64,000 nt of DNA from Pseudomonas marvdashtae (GCF_014268655.2 NZ_JABWQX020000001.1:1-64000), one strand, 5' to 3'. Positions 8,142-18,051 are shown, numbered from the stretch's first letter. Numbers and translations: made by a program. Notes: generated by a model from the sequence alone, not told the origin.

Positions 8142-8999
8142 ATGTCCGCGCCTTCTGTTTTGATCGCCGGCTGCGGTGATATCGGCGGCCGCCTGGCCAG
8201 CCAATTAGTGGCTGGGCATTGGCGGGTCCATGGCTTGCGGCGCACGGTTTCGAACCTGCCAGCCGGGGTCATTGGGGTGGCGGGGGATTTGTTCAGCGAG
8301 CAGTGCCCCGCCGATTGGCCCACGGATCCGTTGGATTATCTGGTGTACAGCGCCGCCGCCACCGACCATGACGAAGCGGGCTATCGCAAGGCTTATGTCG
8401 AAGGACTGCAGCATGTGTTGAGCTGGTTGAAACAGCATGGCGAGCAGCCCAAGCGCCTGCTTTTTGTGTCCAGCAGCAGCGTTTATGGACAGCAGCAGGG
8501 CGAATGGGTGGATGAAACCTCGCCTACCGTAGCCGGCGGCTATTCCGGTCGGCTGATGCTCGAAGCCGAACAAGTGGCCTTGGACAGTGGTATCCCGGCG
8601 AGTCGCGTGCGCTTGACCGGCATCTATGGTCCAGGCCGTGAGTGGTTGCTGAGCCAGGTGCGCCAGGGTTATCGCGTAGTGACCGAGCCGCCGCTGTATG
8701 CCAATCGCATCCACGCCGACGATGCCGCCGGCCTGCTGGCGTTTCTGCTGGAAGCCGATCGCCAGGGCCAGGCGCTGGACGACTGTTACATCGGCGTCGA
8801 CGATGCGCCCGCGTCGTTGGCGGAGGTGGTGGGCTGGCTGCGGGAATACATGGGCATTACCGAGTGGGCTGAAGACGCCAGTGTGCGCCGTGCCGGCAGC
8901 AAGCGTTGCAGCAACGCCAGGGCCAAGGCCTTGGGCTGGACGCCGCGTTATCCGAGTTTTCGTGAGGGGTATGCGGCGATTCTCGAAGGGCGTTGCTGA
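8142..8999 (+). CDS. NAD(P)-dependent SDR/epimerase-like protein
   Basis: A 285-residue extended short-chain dehydrogenase/epimerase-like protein. The Rossmann start reads VLIAGCGDIGGRLASQL. The substrate region has FVSSSSVYG and GGYSGRLMLEAE, where the usual YxxxK catalytic pair is altered to YSGRL, so classical SDR catalysis is doubtful. The start is the ATG at 8142 with AGGAG at 8131-8135. The E. coli relative YeeZ has no firmly established reaction as far as I know. Divergent from exbB. Confidence 0.8.
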   Translation: MSAPSVLIAGCGDIGGRLASQLVAGHWRVHGLRRTVSNLPAGVIGVAGDLFSEQCPADWPTDPLDYLVYSAAATDHDEAGYRKAYVEGLQHVLSWLKQHGEQPKRLLFVSSSSVYGQQQGEWVDETSPTVAGGYSGRLMLEAEQVALDSGIPASRVRLTGIYGPGREWLLSQVRQGYRVVTEPPLYANRIHADDAAGLLAFLLEADRQGQALDDCYIGVDDAPASLAEVVGWLREYMGITEWAEDASVRRAGSKRCSNARAKALGWTPRYPSFREGYAAILEGRC

Positions 9000-9073
9000 T
9001 TCGTTATCCCGGTGGCGAATAGATCATCCGCCGCAGGCAGGCGAGCCCTGCCGCGTCGGCCAACCATGCACTC

Positions 9074-9439
9074 TCAAAAAGGCGACGGCGGCAAGAATCG
9101 TCCCCATGCTGAAATCCGTTCGGCGGTCACGGCGCCCATCATAATTAAGGTGAGAAACCCCAGGCAGAGCACCACGAGGGGAAGTTTGGTAAAGGCGAAT
9201 CGGATGCCGCCCAATGGGCCCGGGTATTGTTTCAAGTAGGCCTTGGCGACCCGACGGTAACCGTCGCCCGACAGATAACCCCATAGGAAAAACAGCGCGG
9301 TGACGATCATTGCGAAGGGACGAGGATCGGGGAACTGCAGGCAGGTGAAGCCAGCGCTGATGCCAAACAAGGCGCCAATGTCCTGGGAGGAGCGAAAGTA
9401 GCGCTCGGCGATCAACTCGTCATCGGTTTTGAATAGCAT
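9074..9439 (-). CDS. Hypothetical membrane protein
   Basis: A 121-residue protein with two clear hydrophobic segments (about residues 40-57 and 88-108) and a weaker one near residue 25, consistent with a small inner-membrane protein. GAAGAG precedes the ATG at good spacing. I recognise no family or catalytic motif. It stands alone, converging on the SDR gene. Confidence 0.6.
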   Translation of the reverse strand: MLFKTDDELIAERYFRSSQDIGALFGISAGFTCLQFPDPRPFAMIVTALFFLWGYLSGDGYRRVAKAYLKQYPGPLGGIRFAFTKLPLVVLCLGFLTLIMMGAVTAERISAWGRFLPPSPF

Positions 9440-9760
9440 CGTTTCTCTTCCAAACGGGGTGGTAGGTTGCGCCGTTGGTTCGGCGAGCAGAGCGATTCAA
9501 CGCCTTAGAGTAAAGCTTGGCAGCTAGGACAAACCAGACGTTCACGCAGTGCACTTTATCCCCTGACTGCCAAGCTTCCAGCAAGCCACGCCGCCTGGCG
9601 TCTTTGCCTACAACTTGGCCAGAATCCGCTGGCTTGTTTGCCCTGTCCTCGGGGCCTATTGTCTTCCTGCCGCGGTTTCATCAGTCGTTCATCGTTGTCA
9701 GAAACCGTCGATGACGGATGCCTGCTCGCTAGCCTCACCGAAACCCTGGAAAAATACTTA
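9440..9760. other. Long intergenic stretch with an 11-bp inverted repeat
   Basis: No supported gene. AAGCTTGGCAG at 9513-9523 is repeated inverted as CTGCCAAGCTT at 9567-9577, 43 bases apart. The 65-codon plus-strand frame over 9517-9714 has no ribosome binding site and no recognisable composition. The stretch could be a remnant of an inserted element or the leader of the gene at 9839. Confidence 0.4.
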
Positions 9761-9790
9761 AAAAAAGCCGATGCGTCGCATCGGCTTTTT
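9761..9790. terminator. Bidirectional intrinsic terminator
   Basis: An A run, the 8-bp stem GCCGATGC/GCATCGGC with a GTC loop, then a T run. It works in either direction in principle. It lies only 49 bases ahead of the DUF1963 gene with no complete gene upstream on the plus strand, so that gene would need its own promoter between 9790 and 9839 or read-through. Confidence 0.85.
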
Positions 9791-9838
9791 CATCCAAGGT
9801 GCCCGACACGCATTTACCCGAATTAAATGGAAATCAGC

Positions 9839-10534
9839 ATGGATAAGGAAGAAATCAAGAGCCGCCTGGCTCGTCCAGCTACAAGGTTCTTTGCGGGTGG
9901 ATTCAGGCCCACCTACAACGATGAGGAAAGCTGGCTTGGGAAGGTATTTCTTTTTCGGCCCGATGAGGGCATACCGCGAAATGAGGTCGGGGGCGAGATG
10001 CTGCCTTATGCGCAGTTCCATCTGCCCAATCTGCCGTTTTGCAGCCCTGCGCTGAAGAACACCCGCGTCCTGACAGTTTTCGTTTCCGAGCCTTTACCGG
10101 AAGCGTTCGAGCCCATGGGGCGCAATTGGTTGATCAGGGAATATGGTCCTGGGGATGTGCTGGTCCGCAAGGACCTGTGCGTTGCCGCGTCTCACCTCAA
10201 GCCCTTTCCCTTGAAGGCCGAATTTGTCGCAGAAGATTACCCACTGTGGGATGGAGGTGGCGTGCCGGCTGTCCTTGAGGATGAGGTGCTCAAGCTGGAG
10301 CGTGAGGGCAAGTTAGAGAGCTATTACGACTTGGTGACTCATGCCTACGAACACAAGATTGGTGGATATCCCTCGTTTTGCCAGTCGGGGGTTGAAGCTG
10401 ATGAGGGTTACGAGTTCATGTTCCAGATATCGTCAGATGCAAAGATAAACCTCAATGTGGTGGACAGCGGAAGCCTTATGTTCTGGAAAAACCCGCTCAC
10501 TGGTGATTGGGTAATGTATTACGATTTTTATTGA
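9839..10534 (+). CDS. YwqG/DUF1963-like protein
   Basis: A 231-residue soluble, acidic protein with the features of the DUF1963/YwqG family: a GGFRPTY segment near the start, a central ...LPYAQFHLPNLPF strand-rich block, and the C-terminal IGGYPSFCQSG and FMFQISSD...NLNVVDSG motifs, where IGGYP followed by a Gln-containing strand is characteristic. The ATG at 9839 has a weak GGAA; an ATG four codons earlier is possible. DUF1963 genes often occur singly near toxin genes. The biochemical role is unknown to me, and immunity-like function is speculation. The gene sits between unrelated core genes and looks accessory. Confidence 0.7.
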   Translation: MDKEEIKSRLARPATRFFAGGFRPTYNDEESWLGKVFLFRPDEGIPRNEVGGEMLPYAQFHLPNLPFCSPALKNTRVLTVFVSEPLPEAFEPMGRNWLIREYGPGDVLVRKDLCVAASHLKPFPLKAEFVAEDYPLWDGGGVPAVLEDEVLKLEREGKLESYYDLVTHAYEHKIGGYPSFCQSGVEADEGYEFMFQISSDAKINLNVVDSGSLMFWKNPLTGDWVMYYDFY

Positions 10535-10753
10535 GGGTCTTGGCAGCCTAAGGTTGGCTGTCACACTCAGGGCGCCCGACTTCCTCGCAATGGCATGTGT
10601 ATAAAGGGCAATTTCTAGAGCGCCACATACGGTGAAATCGATGTGATGCAGGGGATCTTAGGGGGCTGGCGAAAACCGATTGCTCACGACAGCTACGGTG
10701 CATCCACCGCACTATCATGAGCATGGGGGTCGGTCTGAAGGCTCAGATCTAAC

Positions 10754-11494
10754 TTACTGCTTTTCAAGCACCCATTTGCGATCACCCGGCGTGAACGACG
10801 GCATCTCATCGGCCAGTGCCGCATTCACGGTCTGGAAGATTTCCAGTTTCTTGCCGTCACGGGCAAAGATCCAGGTGTTGCCCTGGCCGTTCTGTTGCAG
10901 CCAGATGTTGTCGTTGCCGCCGCTCATGGAGGCGCAATCGCCGGCCAGGCACAATGCGTAGCGATCAGCGCCGGGCAGGCCGCTGACCTGGCCGTCGGGT
11001 TGAAATTGCACCGTGGCGCCTTGGCCGGGACCTTCGCTGATGTTCCAAGTGCCACCCAGGTAGGCGGCATATAATGCGCGCTCGAAGCTGGCGCCGATCG
11101 GTGCGCCTTCCGGTACTTGGACTTGCGCTCGGTCGAACACCTGCTGCGGTTCGTTCTCGGTGGCGGCCTGGCTCAACTGGTTGCCGTCGCGCTTGAGTTC
11201 GCTGGCCGAGCTGCCGTAGAAGTCGACCTTCCAAGCGCCGTCCTGTTCGCCGAGCAACTTGCCTTCGACGTTTTCGAAGCCGTTGGTGTAGCGCGCCTGG
11301 CCGGCCCGAGTGTTGACGTCCCACTCCAGGTTCGGGCCGTAGCCCTGCAGCGCTTCGCGAAGCGGGCCGCCCTTGGCGGCAGCGTCGATGGCCGCCTGGT
11401 TGATCCAGGTGCCGCTGATGTCACGGTCGGCAGGGTCGCTGGCGCAGCCGCCGAGAAGTAGGGCGAGCAGCGAGAGAGCAAGCGCTTTGCGCAT
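10754..11494 (-). CDS. Hypothetical lipoprotein
   Basis: A 246-residue protein with a clean lipoprotein signal (MRKALALSLLALLLGGCAS, lipobox LGGC with Cys17). Two similar halves are visible: GTWINQAAIDAA... and GTWNISEGPGQGATVQFQPDG, each starting with GTW, suggesting a duplicated beta-rich domain of about 100 residues. A lipid-anchored envelope protein of unknown function. AGGAA precedes the ATG. Same strand as ridA-spoT but 56 bases downstream of ridA, so co-transcription is possible. Confidence 0.8.
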   Translation of the reverse strand: MRKALALSLLALLLGGCASDPADRDISGTWINQAAIDAAAKGGPLREALQGYGPNLEWDVNTRAGQARYTNGFENVEGKLLGEQDGAWKVDFYGSSASELKRDGNQLSQAATENEPQQVFDRAQVQVPEGAPIGASFERALYAAYLGGTWNISEGPGQGATVQFQPDGQVSGLPGADRYALCLAGDCASMSGGNDNIWLQQNGQGNTWIFARDGKKLEIFQTVNAALADEMPSFTPGDRKWVLEKQ

Positions 11495-11550
11495 GATGGA
11501 TTCCTTTCAGAACGAAAACGGCGCAGCGGGGGACGCTGCGCCGACCTGTA

Positions 11551-11931
11551 TTACTCGATGACCAGGATGGCATCCATCTCGACCTGCGAGCCCTTTGGCA
11601 GGGCGGCCACGCCGATGGCGGCGCGGGCAGGGTAAGGCTGGTCGAAATATTTGCCCATGATCTCGTTGACCTTGGCGAAGTGGCTCAGGTCGGTGAGAAA
11701 GATGTTGAGCTTGACGATGTCCTTGAACGAACCCCCCGCAGCCTCGGCCACGGCCTTCAGGTTCTCGAATACCTGCACGGTCTGGGCTTCGAAGCCCTCG
11801 ACCAGCTCCATGGTTTTCGGGTCCAGTGGGATCTGGCCCGACATATAGACCGTGTTGCCGGCCTTGATCGCCTGGGAATAAGTGCCGATGGCGGCCGGGG
11901 CCTTGTCGCTGGAAATAACGGTCTTGGTCAT
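11551..11931 (-). CDS. ridA: Reactive intermediate deaminase RidA
   Basis: A 126-residue YjgF/YER057c/UK114 protein. The signature is seen in [20 protein letters not shown], with a conserved arginine in [13 protein letters not shown] and the C-terminal [10 protein letters not shown]. RidA hydrolyses reactive enamines and imines such as 2-aminoacrylate made by PLP enzymes. It follows spoT after 36 bases, an arrangement conserved in proteobacteria. Confidence 0.93.
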   Translation of the reverse strand: MTKTVISSDKAPAAIGTYSQAIKAGNTVYMSGQIPLDPKTMELVEGFEAQTVQVFENLKAVAEAAGGSFKDIVKLNIFLTDLSHFAKVNEIMGKYFDQPYPARAAIGVAALPKGSQVEMDAILVIE

Positions 11932-11967
11932 GGATGACTCCTTGTAATGGGGGCGGCTGTTGAGGCG

Positions 11968-14073
11968 CTATGCGCGCATCCGGGTGATGCGGATGACGCC
12001 GGTCAAGGCGCGCAGTTTCTTGATCACGCGGGCCAGGTGCACGCGGTCGTGCACGCTGACCACCAGTTGGACGACGCTGATGCGGCCATCGCGTTCGTCC
12101 ATGCTGATCTTCTCGATGTTGCCGTCGGCGGCGTTGACGCTACTGGCCAGCAAGGCGATCAGGCCGCGCTGATGCTCCAGCTCGACCCGCAGCTCGACGT
12201 TGAATTCGCCGGTGACATCCTTGGCCCAGGAGAGCTGGATGCATTTTTCCGGGTTGTGGCGGATTTCGCTGATGTTGCGGCAGTTGTCCAGGTGCACCAC
12301 CATCCCTTTGCCGGCGGACAGATGACCGACAATCGGGTCGCCTGGAATCGGCGTGCAGCACTTGGCATAGCTGAGCACCAGGCCTTCGGTCCCGCGAATC
12401 GCCAGGGGACCTTCAGGGCTTGGCAGCTGTTCGCCTTCGCCCAGCAGGCGACGGGCGACGACGTAGGCCATGCGATTGCCCAGGCCAATGTCTTCGAGCA
12501 GGTCTTCGATCAGTTCGAGGCGGTATTCGTTGAGCATGATCTGCACGCGCTCGGCCGGGATCTTGTCCAGCGAGCTGTCGAACCCGTTCAGCACTTTGTT
12601 CAGCAGGCGTTCGCCGAGGCTGATGGATTCGGAGCGACGTTGCAGTTTCAGCGCATGACGGATGTGGGTGCGGGCCTTGCCTGTGACCACGAAGTTGAGC
12701 CACGCCGGGTTTGGCCGTGCGCCGGGAGCGCTGACGATCTCGACGGTGGAGCCGCTTTGCAGCGGTTCGGACAACGGCGCCAGGCGGCGGTTGATGCGAC
12801 AGGCGATGCAACTGTTGCCGACGTCGGTGTGCACGGCGTAGGCAAAATCCACTGCGGTGGAGCCTTTGGGCAGCTCCATGATCCGGCCCTTGGGCGTAAA
12901 GACGTAGACCTCGTCCGGGAACAGGTCGATCTTCACGCTCTCGATGAATTCCAGGGAGTTGCCGGCCCGCTGCTGCATTTCCAGCACGCCCTTGACCCAT
13001 TGCCGGGCGCGGGCATGAGTGCTCTTGGGCTGTTCGTCGCCGCTGGATTTGTACAGCCAATGGGCGGCGATGCCGTTGTTGGCCATTTCTTCCATTTCAC
13101 GGGTGCGGATCTGGATTTCGATCGGTACGCCGTGCATGCCGAACAGCGTGGTGTGCAGCGACTGATAGCCGTTGGCCTTGGGAATCGCGATGTAGTCCTT
13201 GAAGCGCCCCGGCAGTGGTTTGTACAAATTATGTACAGCGCCCAACACGCGGTAGCAGGTGTCGACCTTGTCGACGATGATCCGGAACGCGTAGACGTCC
13301 ATGATCTCGTTGAAGGCCCGACGCTTGCCGCGCATTTTCTTGTAGATGCCGTAGAGGTGTTTCTGTCGTCCGCTGACTTCGCCTTCGATGCCGTCGATCG
13401 CGAGGCAATGGCTCAGGGACTCTTCGATCTTGTTGACGATTTCCTTGCGATTGCCCCGGGCGCGCTTGACGGCCTGGTTGATCCGCGCCGAACGCATCGG
13501 ATGCATGGCCTTGAAGCCGAGGTCTTCGAACTCGATGCGGATCGCGTGCATGCCCAGGCGATTGGCGATGGGTGCGTAGATCTCCAGGGTTTCCTTGGCG
13601 ATGCGCCGGCGTTTTTCGCCGGACAGCACTTCCAGGGTGCGCATGTTGTGCAGGCGGTCGGCGAGCTTGACCAGGATCACGCGGATATCGCGCGCCATGG
13701 CCATGGCCATCTTCTGGAAGTTTTCAGCCTGGGCCTCGGCCTTGGTCTCGAAGTTCATCTGGGTCAGTTTGCTGACCCCATCGACCAGTTCGGCCACGGT
13801 TTCGCCAAATTGCGCTTGTAGCGCTTCCTTGGCAATGCCGGTGTCTTCGATCACGTCGTGCAGCATGGCGGCCATCAGGCTCTGATGGTCCATGTGCATG
13901 TCGGCAAGAATGTTCGCCACTGCAAGCGGGTGCGTGACGTACGCTTCGCCGCTGCGGCGGCGCTGGCCGTCGTGGGCTTGTTCGGCGTAGAAATAGGCTC
14001 GGCGGACCAGATTGACCTGGTCCGTGCCGAGGTAGGCCGATAAGCGATCGGCGAGGGCGTCTATGCTCGGCAT
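11968..14073 (-). CDS. spoT: Bifunctional (p)ppGpp synthetase/hydrolase SpoT
   Basis: A 701-residue Rel/Spo protein of full length. The HD hydrolase motif LHDVIEDT is at 71-78. The synthetase domain spans about residues 200-340 (DVYAFRIIVDKVDTCYRVLG, AIPKANGYQSLHTT). The TGS domain begins about residue 385 (DEVYVFTPKGRIMELPKGST). The C-terminal ACT domain ends the protein. The intact HD motif indicates a working hydrolase. It sets ppGpp levels in response to fatty acid, iron and carbon stress. It lies between rpoZ upstream and ridA downstream. Confidence 0.98.
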   Translation of the reverse strand: MPSIDALADRLSAYLGTDQVNLVRRAYFYAEQAHDGQRRRSGEAYVTHPLAVANILADMHMDHQSLMAAMLHDVIEDTGIAKEALQAQFGETVAELVDGVSKLTQMNFETKAEAQAENFQKMAMAMARDIRVILVKLADRLHNMRTLEVLSGEKRRRIAKETLEIYAPIANRLGMHAIRIEFEDLGFKAMHPMRSARINQAVKRARGNRKEIVNKIEESLSHCLAIDGIEGEVSGRQKHLYGIYKKMRGKRRAFNEIMDVYAFRIIVDKVDTCYRVLGAVHNLYKPLPGRFKDYIAIPKANGYQSLHTTLFGMHGVPIEIQIRTREMEEMANNGIAAHWLYKSSGDEQPKSTHARARQWVKGVLEMQQRAGNSLEFIESVKIDLFPDEVYVFTPKGRIMELPKGSTAVDFAYAVHTDVGNSCIACRINRRLAPLSEPLQSGSTVEIVSAPGARPNPAWLNFVVTGKARTHIRHALKLQRRSESISLGERLLNKVLNGFDSSLDKIPAERVQIMLNEYRLELIEDLLEDIGLGNRMAYVVARRLLGEGEQLPSPEGPLAIRGTEGLVLSYAKCCTPIPGDPIVGHLSAGKGMVVHLDNCRNISEIRHNPEKCIQLSWAKDVTGEFNVELRVELEHQRGLIALLASSVNAADGNIEKISMDERDGRISVVQLVVSVHDRVHLARVIKKLRALTGVIRITRMRA

Positions 14074-14133
14074 GATGATGACTCCTGCCGTTTGCTGTGA
14101 CCCCGCGCCGTGCTACGTCGACCAGGCATAGGC

Positions 14134-14397
14134 TTAGACCGCCTCGTTGGACTCGTCCTCGAACGCTGCGAACAGCGGTTCGTCTTCAACGATTTCAGCG
14201 TTGGCAATGAACTCGTAGCTCATCAGGCCTTCGGCGATTTCACGCAGCGCTACCACGGTAGGCTTGTCGTTTTCCCACTGGACCAATGGCTCTTTGCCGC
14301 CGGTGGCCAGTTGACGGGCACGCTTGGTAGAGAGCATGACCAGCTCAAAGCGGTTTTCCACGTGTTCTAGGCAGTCTTCAACGGTTACGCGGGCCAT
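14134..14397 (-). CDS. rpoZ: RNA polymerase omega subunit
   Basis: An 87-residue protein with the canonical start [20 protein letters not shown], then RARQLATGG and ALREIAEGL. Omega promotes beta' folding and, in proteobacteria, forms part of a ppGpp site on polymerase, which fits its position 60 bases ahead of spoT. CGAGGAAT precedes the ATG. Confidence 0.97.
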   Translation of the reverse strand: MARVTVEDCLEHVENRFELVMLSTKRARQLATGGKEPLVQWENDKPTVVALREIAEGLMSYEFIANAEIVEDEPLFAAFEDESNEAV

Positions 14398-14460
14398 GGT
14401 ATTCCTCGGAGCGAATGCAATATGCGCGCTGCCCGGTTGGGCGAGCGGACTCGACAGTTT

Positions 14461-14496
14461 AAAAAAACACCAGCGTTTAGGGAAGCGCTGATTTTT
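14461..14496 (-). terminator. Possible intrinsic terminator after gmk
   Basis: On the minus strand, TCAGCG pairs with CGCTGG around a 10-base loop and is followed by GTTTTTTTAAA. It lies about 70 bases past the gmk stop and would separate gmk from rpoZ-spoT. Confidence 0.6.
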
Positions 14497-14563
14497 TGAC
14501 CAACCCCTCGGCGCGCTGCGAGTACCAATGTAAAGCCCTCGCAGCGGTTTTGGGAAGAGCGGT

Positions 14564-15190
<627 letters not shown>

Positions 15191-15196
15191 TTAGCC

Positions 15197-16060
15197 TTAC
15201 TCAATGTTCTGCACTTGTTCGCGCATCTGCTCGATCAACACCTTGAGGTTGACCGCAGCCTGGGTGCTGCGCGGGTCGAAGGCTTTGGAGCCCAGTGTGT
15301 TGGCTTCGCGGTTGAGTTCCTGCATCAGGAAGTCGAGGCGGCGGCCGGCCGCGCCGCCGGACTTGAGCACCCGGCGGACTTCGATGATGTGGGTGCTCAG
15401 GCGATCCAGTTCTTCTGCCACGTCGCTCTTTTGCGCGAGCATGACCATTTCCTGTTCCAGGCGCTGCGGGTCCAGTTCGGCCTTCATGTCGGTGAAGCGG
15501 TCGAGGACTTTCTGGCGCTGGGTGGCGAGCATCTGCGGGACCAGTTCGCGCAGGGTGACGACGTCTTCCTCGATGGAGGTCAGGCGTTCATTGATCAGCC
15601 GGGCCAGCTCCGAGCCTTCACGCTCGCGACCGGCCTTGAGTTCTTTCAAACCTTGATTGAACAGCGCCAGTGCTTCGGCATTCAGTGCTTGCGGGTCGCT
15701 CGCGTCGCCCACCAGCACGCCGGGCCAGGCCAGGACTTCCAGCGGATTCAGGGCGGCGGGATTGTTGATCAGGCTGGCGACGGTTTCTGCGGCGGCGACC
15801 AATTGCGCGGCGCGCTCACGGTCTACTTGCAGGGCTTTGCCCGTGGTTTCTTCGGTGAAACGCAGGGTGCACTCCAGCTTGCCCCGGGACAGGCCCTGGC
15901 GCAGCGCTTCGCGCACGGCGCCTTCCAGATCGCGGAAGGACTCGGGCAGGCGCAGGTGCGGCTCCAGGTAACGGCTGTTGACCGAGCGCAGCTCCCAGCT
16001 CAGCGTGCCTTGGGCGCCGGCCTTTTCGACACGGGCGAAGGCGGTCATGCTGTGCACCAT
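15197..16060 (-). CDS. yicC: YicC/YloC family endoribonuclease
   Basis: A 287-residue protein read from MVHSMTAFARVEK at 16060, the usual start for the family; AGGAA precedes it. N-terminal YicC_N and C-terminal DUF1732 regions are present, ending in QELNREANTLGSKAFD and VLIEQMREQVQNIE. YicC proteins have been reported to act in RNA turnover. Co-directional with gmk and divergent from rph, another RNA-processing gene. Confidence 0.93.
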   Translation of the reverse strand: MVHSMTAFARVEKAGAQGTLSWELRSVNSRYLEPHLRLPESFRDLEGAVREALRQGLSRGKLECTLRFTEETTGKALQVDRERAAQLVAAAETVASLINNPAALNPLEVLAWPGVLVGDASDPQALNAEALALFNQGLKELKAGREREGSELARLINERLTSIEEDVVTLRELVPQMLATQRQKVLDRFTDMKAELDPQRLEQEMVMLAQKSDVAEELDRLSTHIIEVRRVLKSGGAAGRRLDFLMQELNREANTLGSKAFDPRSTQAAVNLKVLIEQMREQVQNIE

Positions 16061-16286
16061 GGGGGTTCCTCGCAATGCAGGCCGGCCACGACCGGTCGGT
16101 GGTCGTGAGGCCTGGGATCTGTGGGTAAATGCTGAAGGACAGCAAAGGCGCAGGATTGTAGCGCAGTGCGACGCAAGCGCCCAAACAGCTCCGGTAACAA
16201 AGCGCTGCAGCCCGTCGGCTGGGCTTTGAGCGTCCTCACTCGTCGCGTCAGCTTTTTAGAACTGCCCCTATGGCGATTCGCGGCTC

Positions 16287-16292
16287 TATAAT
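16287..16292 (+). promoter_or_regulatory. -10 box of a likely rph promoter
   Basis: A perfect TATAAT lies 38 bases before the rph ATG, in the yicC-rph divergent gap. No good -35 hexamer is seen at the standard spacing, so the promoter would be -10 driven or activated. Confidence 0.4.
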
Positions 16293-16329
16293 GCTCGGCA
16301 GTTTTCCGTCCTCTGTACAGGTGTCCCCT

Positions 16330-17052
16330 ATGAAACGTCCAAGTGGTCGCGCTGCCGATCAGCTTCGCTCGATCCGCATTACCCGCAACTACACCAAACA
16401 CGCCGAGGGATCTGTACTGGTCGAATTCGGTGATACCAAAGTCATCTGTACCGTCAGCGTCGAAAACGGCGTGCCTCGCTTCCTTAAAGGCCAGGGCCAG
16501 GGCTGGCTGACCGCCGAATACGGCATGCTGCCGCGCGCCACTGGCGAACGGAACCAGCGCGAGGCCAGTCGTGGCAAGCAGGGTGGCCGGACCTTGGAAA
16601 TCCAACGTTTGATCGGCCGCTCGCTGCGTGCCGCGCTGGACATGTCGAAGCTGGGCGACGTGACGCTCTACGTCGATTGCGACGTCATCCAGGCTGACGG
16701 TGGCACCCGCACCGCGTCCATTACCGGTGCCATGGTCGCGCTGGTGGATGCCTTGAAAGTGATCAAGAAGCGTGGCGGTCTCAAGGGCGGCGACCCGCTC
16801 AAGCAGATGATCGCCGCGGTTTCCGTTGGCATGTACCAAGGCGAGCCGGTGCTGGACCTGGACTACCTGGAAGACTCCGCCGCCGAGACTGACCTGAACG
16901 TGGTCATGACCAGCGCTGGCGGCTTCATCGAAGTCCAGGGCACCGCTGAAGGCGCACCGTTCCAGCCGCAAGATTTGAACGCTATGCTGGAGCTGGCGAA
17001 GAAAGGCATGAGCGAAATCTTCGAATTGCAAAAGGCCGCGTTGGCCGACTGA
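16330..17052 (+). CDS. rph: Ribonuclease PH
   Basis: A 240-residue protein read from [13 protein letters not shown] at 16330; the frame is open upstream but family members start here. Motifs include [18 protein letters not shown], the arginine-rich [19 protein letters not shown], and [15 protein letters not shown] of the phosphate-dependent exonuclease core. RNase PH trims tRNA 3' ends by phosphorolysis as a hexamer. Confidence 0.97.
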   Translation: MKRPSGRAADQLRSIRITRNYTKHAEGSVLVEFGDTKVICTVSVENGVPRFLKGQGQGWLTAEYGMLPRATGERNQREASRGKQGGRTLEIQRLIGRSLRAALDMSKLGDVTLYVDCDVIQADGGTRTASITGAMVALVDALKVIKKRGGLKGGDPLKQMIAAVSVGMYQGEPVLDLDYLEDSAAETDLNVVMTSAGGFIEVQGTAEGAPFQPQDLNAMLELAKKGMSEIFELQKAALAD

Positions 17053-17082
17053 TCGTTTTGCGCTTCAGACAAGGAGAGTGTC

Positions 17083-17451
17083 ATGAGTGATGAGCAAGTC
17101 CTGCTGCCCCAGCCGAGCAAAGAGGCGCGTCAATGGGCAATGTTCTGTCACCTGTCCGCACTATTGGGGATTTTTATTCCGTTCGGTTCGCTGATCGGGC
17201 CGCTGGTCATCTGGCAGCTCAAGCGTGAATCCGACCCGTTCATCGATGCCCAGGGCAAGGAAGCGCTGAACTTCCAGATCACCGTGGCGATCGCCGCGGC
17301 GATCAGCCTGCTGCTGATGATCGTGGTTATCGGCTTCTTCCTGTTTGGGCTGGTGGCGATTGGTGCGTTGGTGCTGACCATCATTGGTGGCGTGAAGGCC
17401 AATGAAGGCCAGCCGTATCGGTATCCGTTTACCTGGCGGTTGGTTAAATAA
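17083..17451 (+). CDS. DUF4870 membrane protein
   Basis: A 122-residue protein with the DUF4870 layout: WAMFCHLSALLGIFIPFG as the first helix, the DPFIDAQGKEALNFQ motif, then two more transmembrane helices. Function unknown. It follows rph after 30 bases with AAGGAGAG upstream, so it is probably co-transcribed and stopped by the terminator at 17477. Confidence 0.85.
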   Translation: MSDEQVLLPQPSKEARQWAMFCHLSALLGIFIPFGSLIGPLVIWQLKRESDPFIDAQGKEALNFQITVAIAAAISLLLMIVVIGFFLFGLVAIGALVLTIIGGVKANEGQPYRYPFTWRLVK

Positions 17452-17476
17452 CGAACAGCGCTGCGCTACAAAAAAT

Positions 17477-17498
17477 GCCCCGGTTTCGGGGCGTTTTC
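17477..17498 (+). terminator. Intrinsic terminator after the DUF4870 gene
   Basis: GCCCCG/CGGGGC stem with a 4-base loop followed by GTTTTCG; the T run is modest. It lies 25 bases beyond the stop. The 180 bases after it hold no gene. Confidence 0.75.
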
Positions 17499-17679
17499 GT
17501 TTAGGCATAACGCAGTTGCATCACTGAGCCAGGCCAAAAGCGATAACGACTGAACTTTCTGGAGGATGGGTTTTAACATCTTGTTTTATGGCGTTTGGTG
17601 CCAAGTGGTGGCCTTGAATCCATGATGAATTTTCCATTGGATGGGAAAAGACTTCATCCCCATTTAAAAGGATTTAAAT

Positions 17680-18000
17680 ATGACGATTCTGAAAATTATT
17701 TCCATGGTTGCTTTTTCTGTTGTTGCCGCATCCGCTCATGCGCAACTGGCGCCTTTGGTGGAGTTGCCGTCCCAGGCTCCATCCCTCCAGTCGGTTATTC
17801 CGCAAAAGAACTTGTCCTATGTTCAGGCCATGCGACTGGCCAATGTGGCGGTTGCCGTTTGTGCCGCCAACAACCAGTCGGTCGCTGCCACGGTGACTGG
17901 CGCTGATAACGGATGTAGGCCTGGAGTCGCCAAGTGGCTTGGCAAGCGATGAGGTTTCGCAGGTGTCTCCAGCGCCTTGATTGCACTGTAGCGAAGGCCG
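17680..18000 (+). pseudogene. Decayed HbpS/GlcG-like secreted protein gene
   Basis: The first 90 codons (17680-17952) encode a signal peptide (MTILKIISMVAFSVVAASAHA) and the start of an HbpS/GlcG (DUF336) domain: LSYVQAMRLANVAVAVCAANNQSVAATVT. The family then continues with a conserved aspartate-glycine turn and further helices up to about 160 residues, but here the frame ends at a stop soon after. Downstream, in shifted frames, residual similarity seems to persist: TTGATTGCACTG with a nearby CGAAGGCC recalls the HTLDAARRKA region. I infer at least one frameshift and loss of the 3' half. A short functional secreted peptide is the alternative. A good ribosome binding site (AAAGGA) precedes the ATG. 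Confidence 0.5.
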
Positions 18001-18051
18001 CGTTGTGTAACGGGGCGTCACGTGATCCCTGCAACACTGGCCATTGCATAC

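Noticed and set aside
9517..9714. 65-codon plus-strand frame in a gene-free stretch
   Set aside because: No ribosome binding site, low-complexity composition and it overlaps the inverted repeat.
11947..13821. 624-codon open frame on the plus strand
   Set aside because: It runs antisense to spoT; its composition follows from GC-rich codons and it has no ribosome binding site or family similarity.
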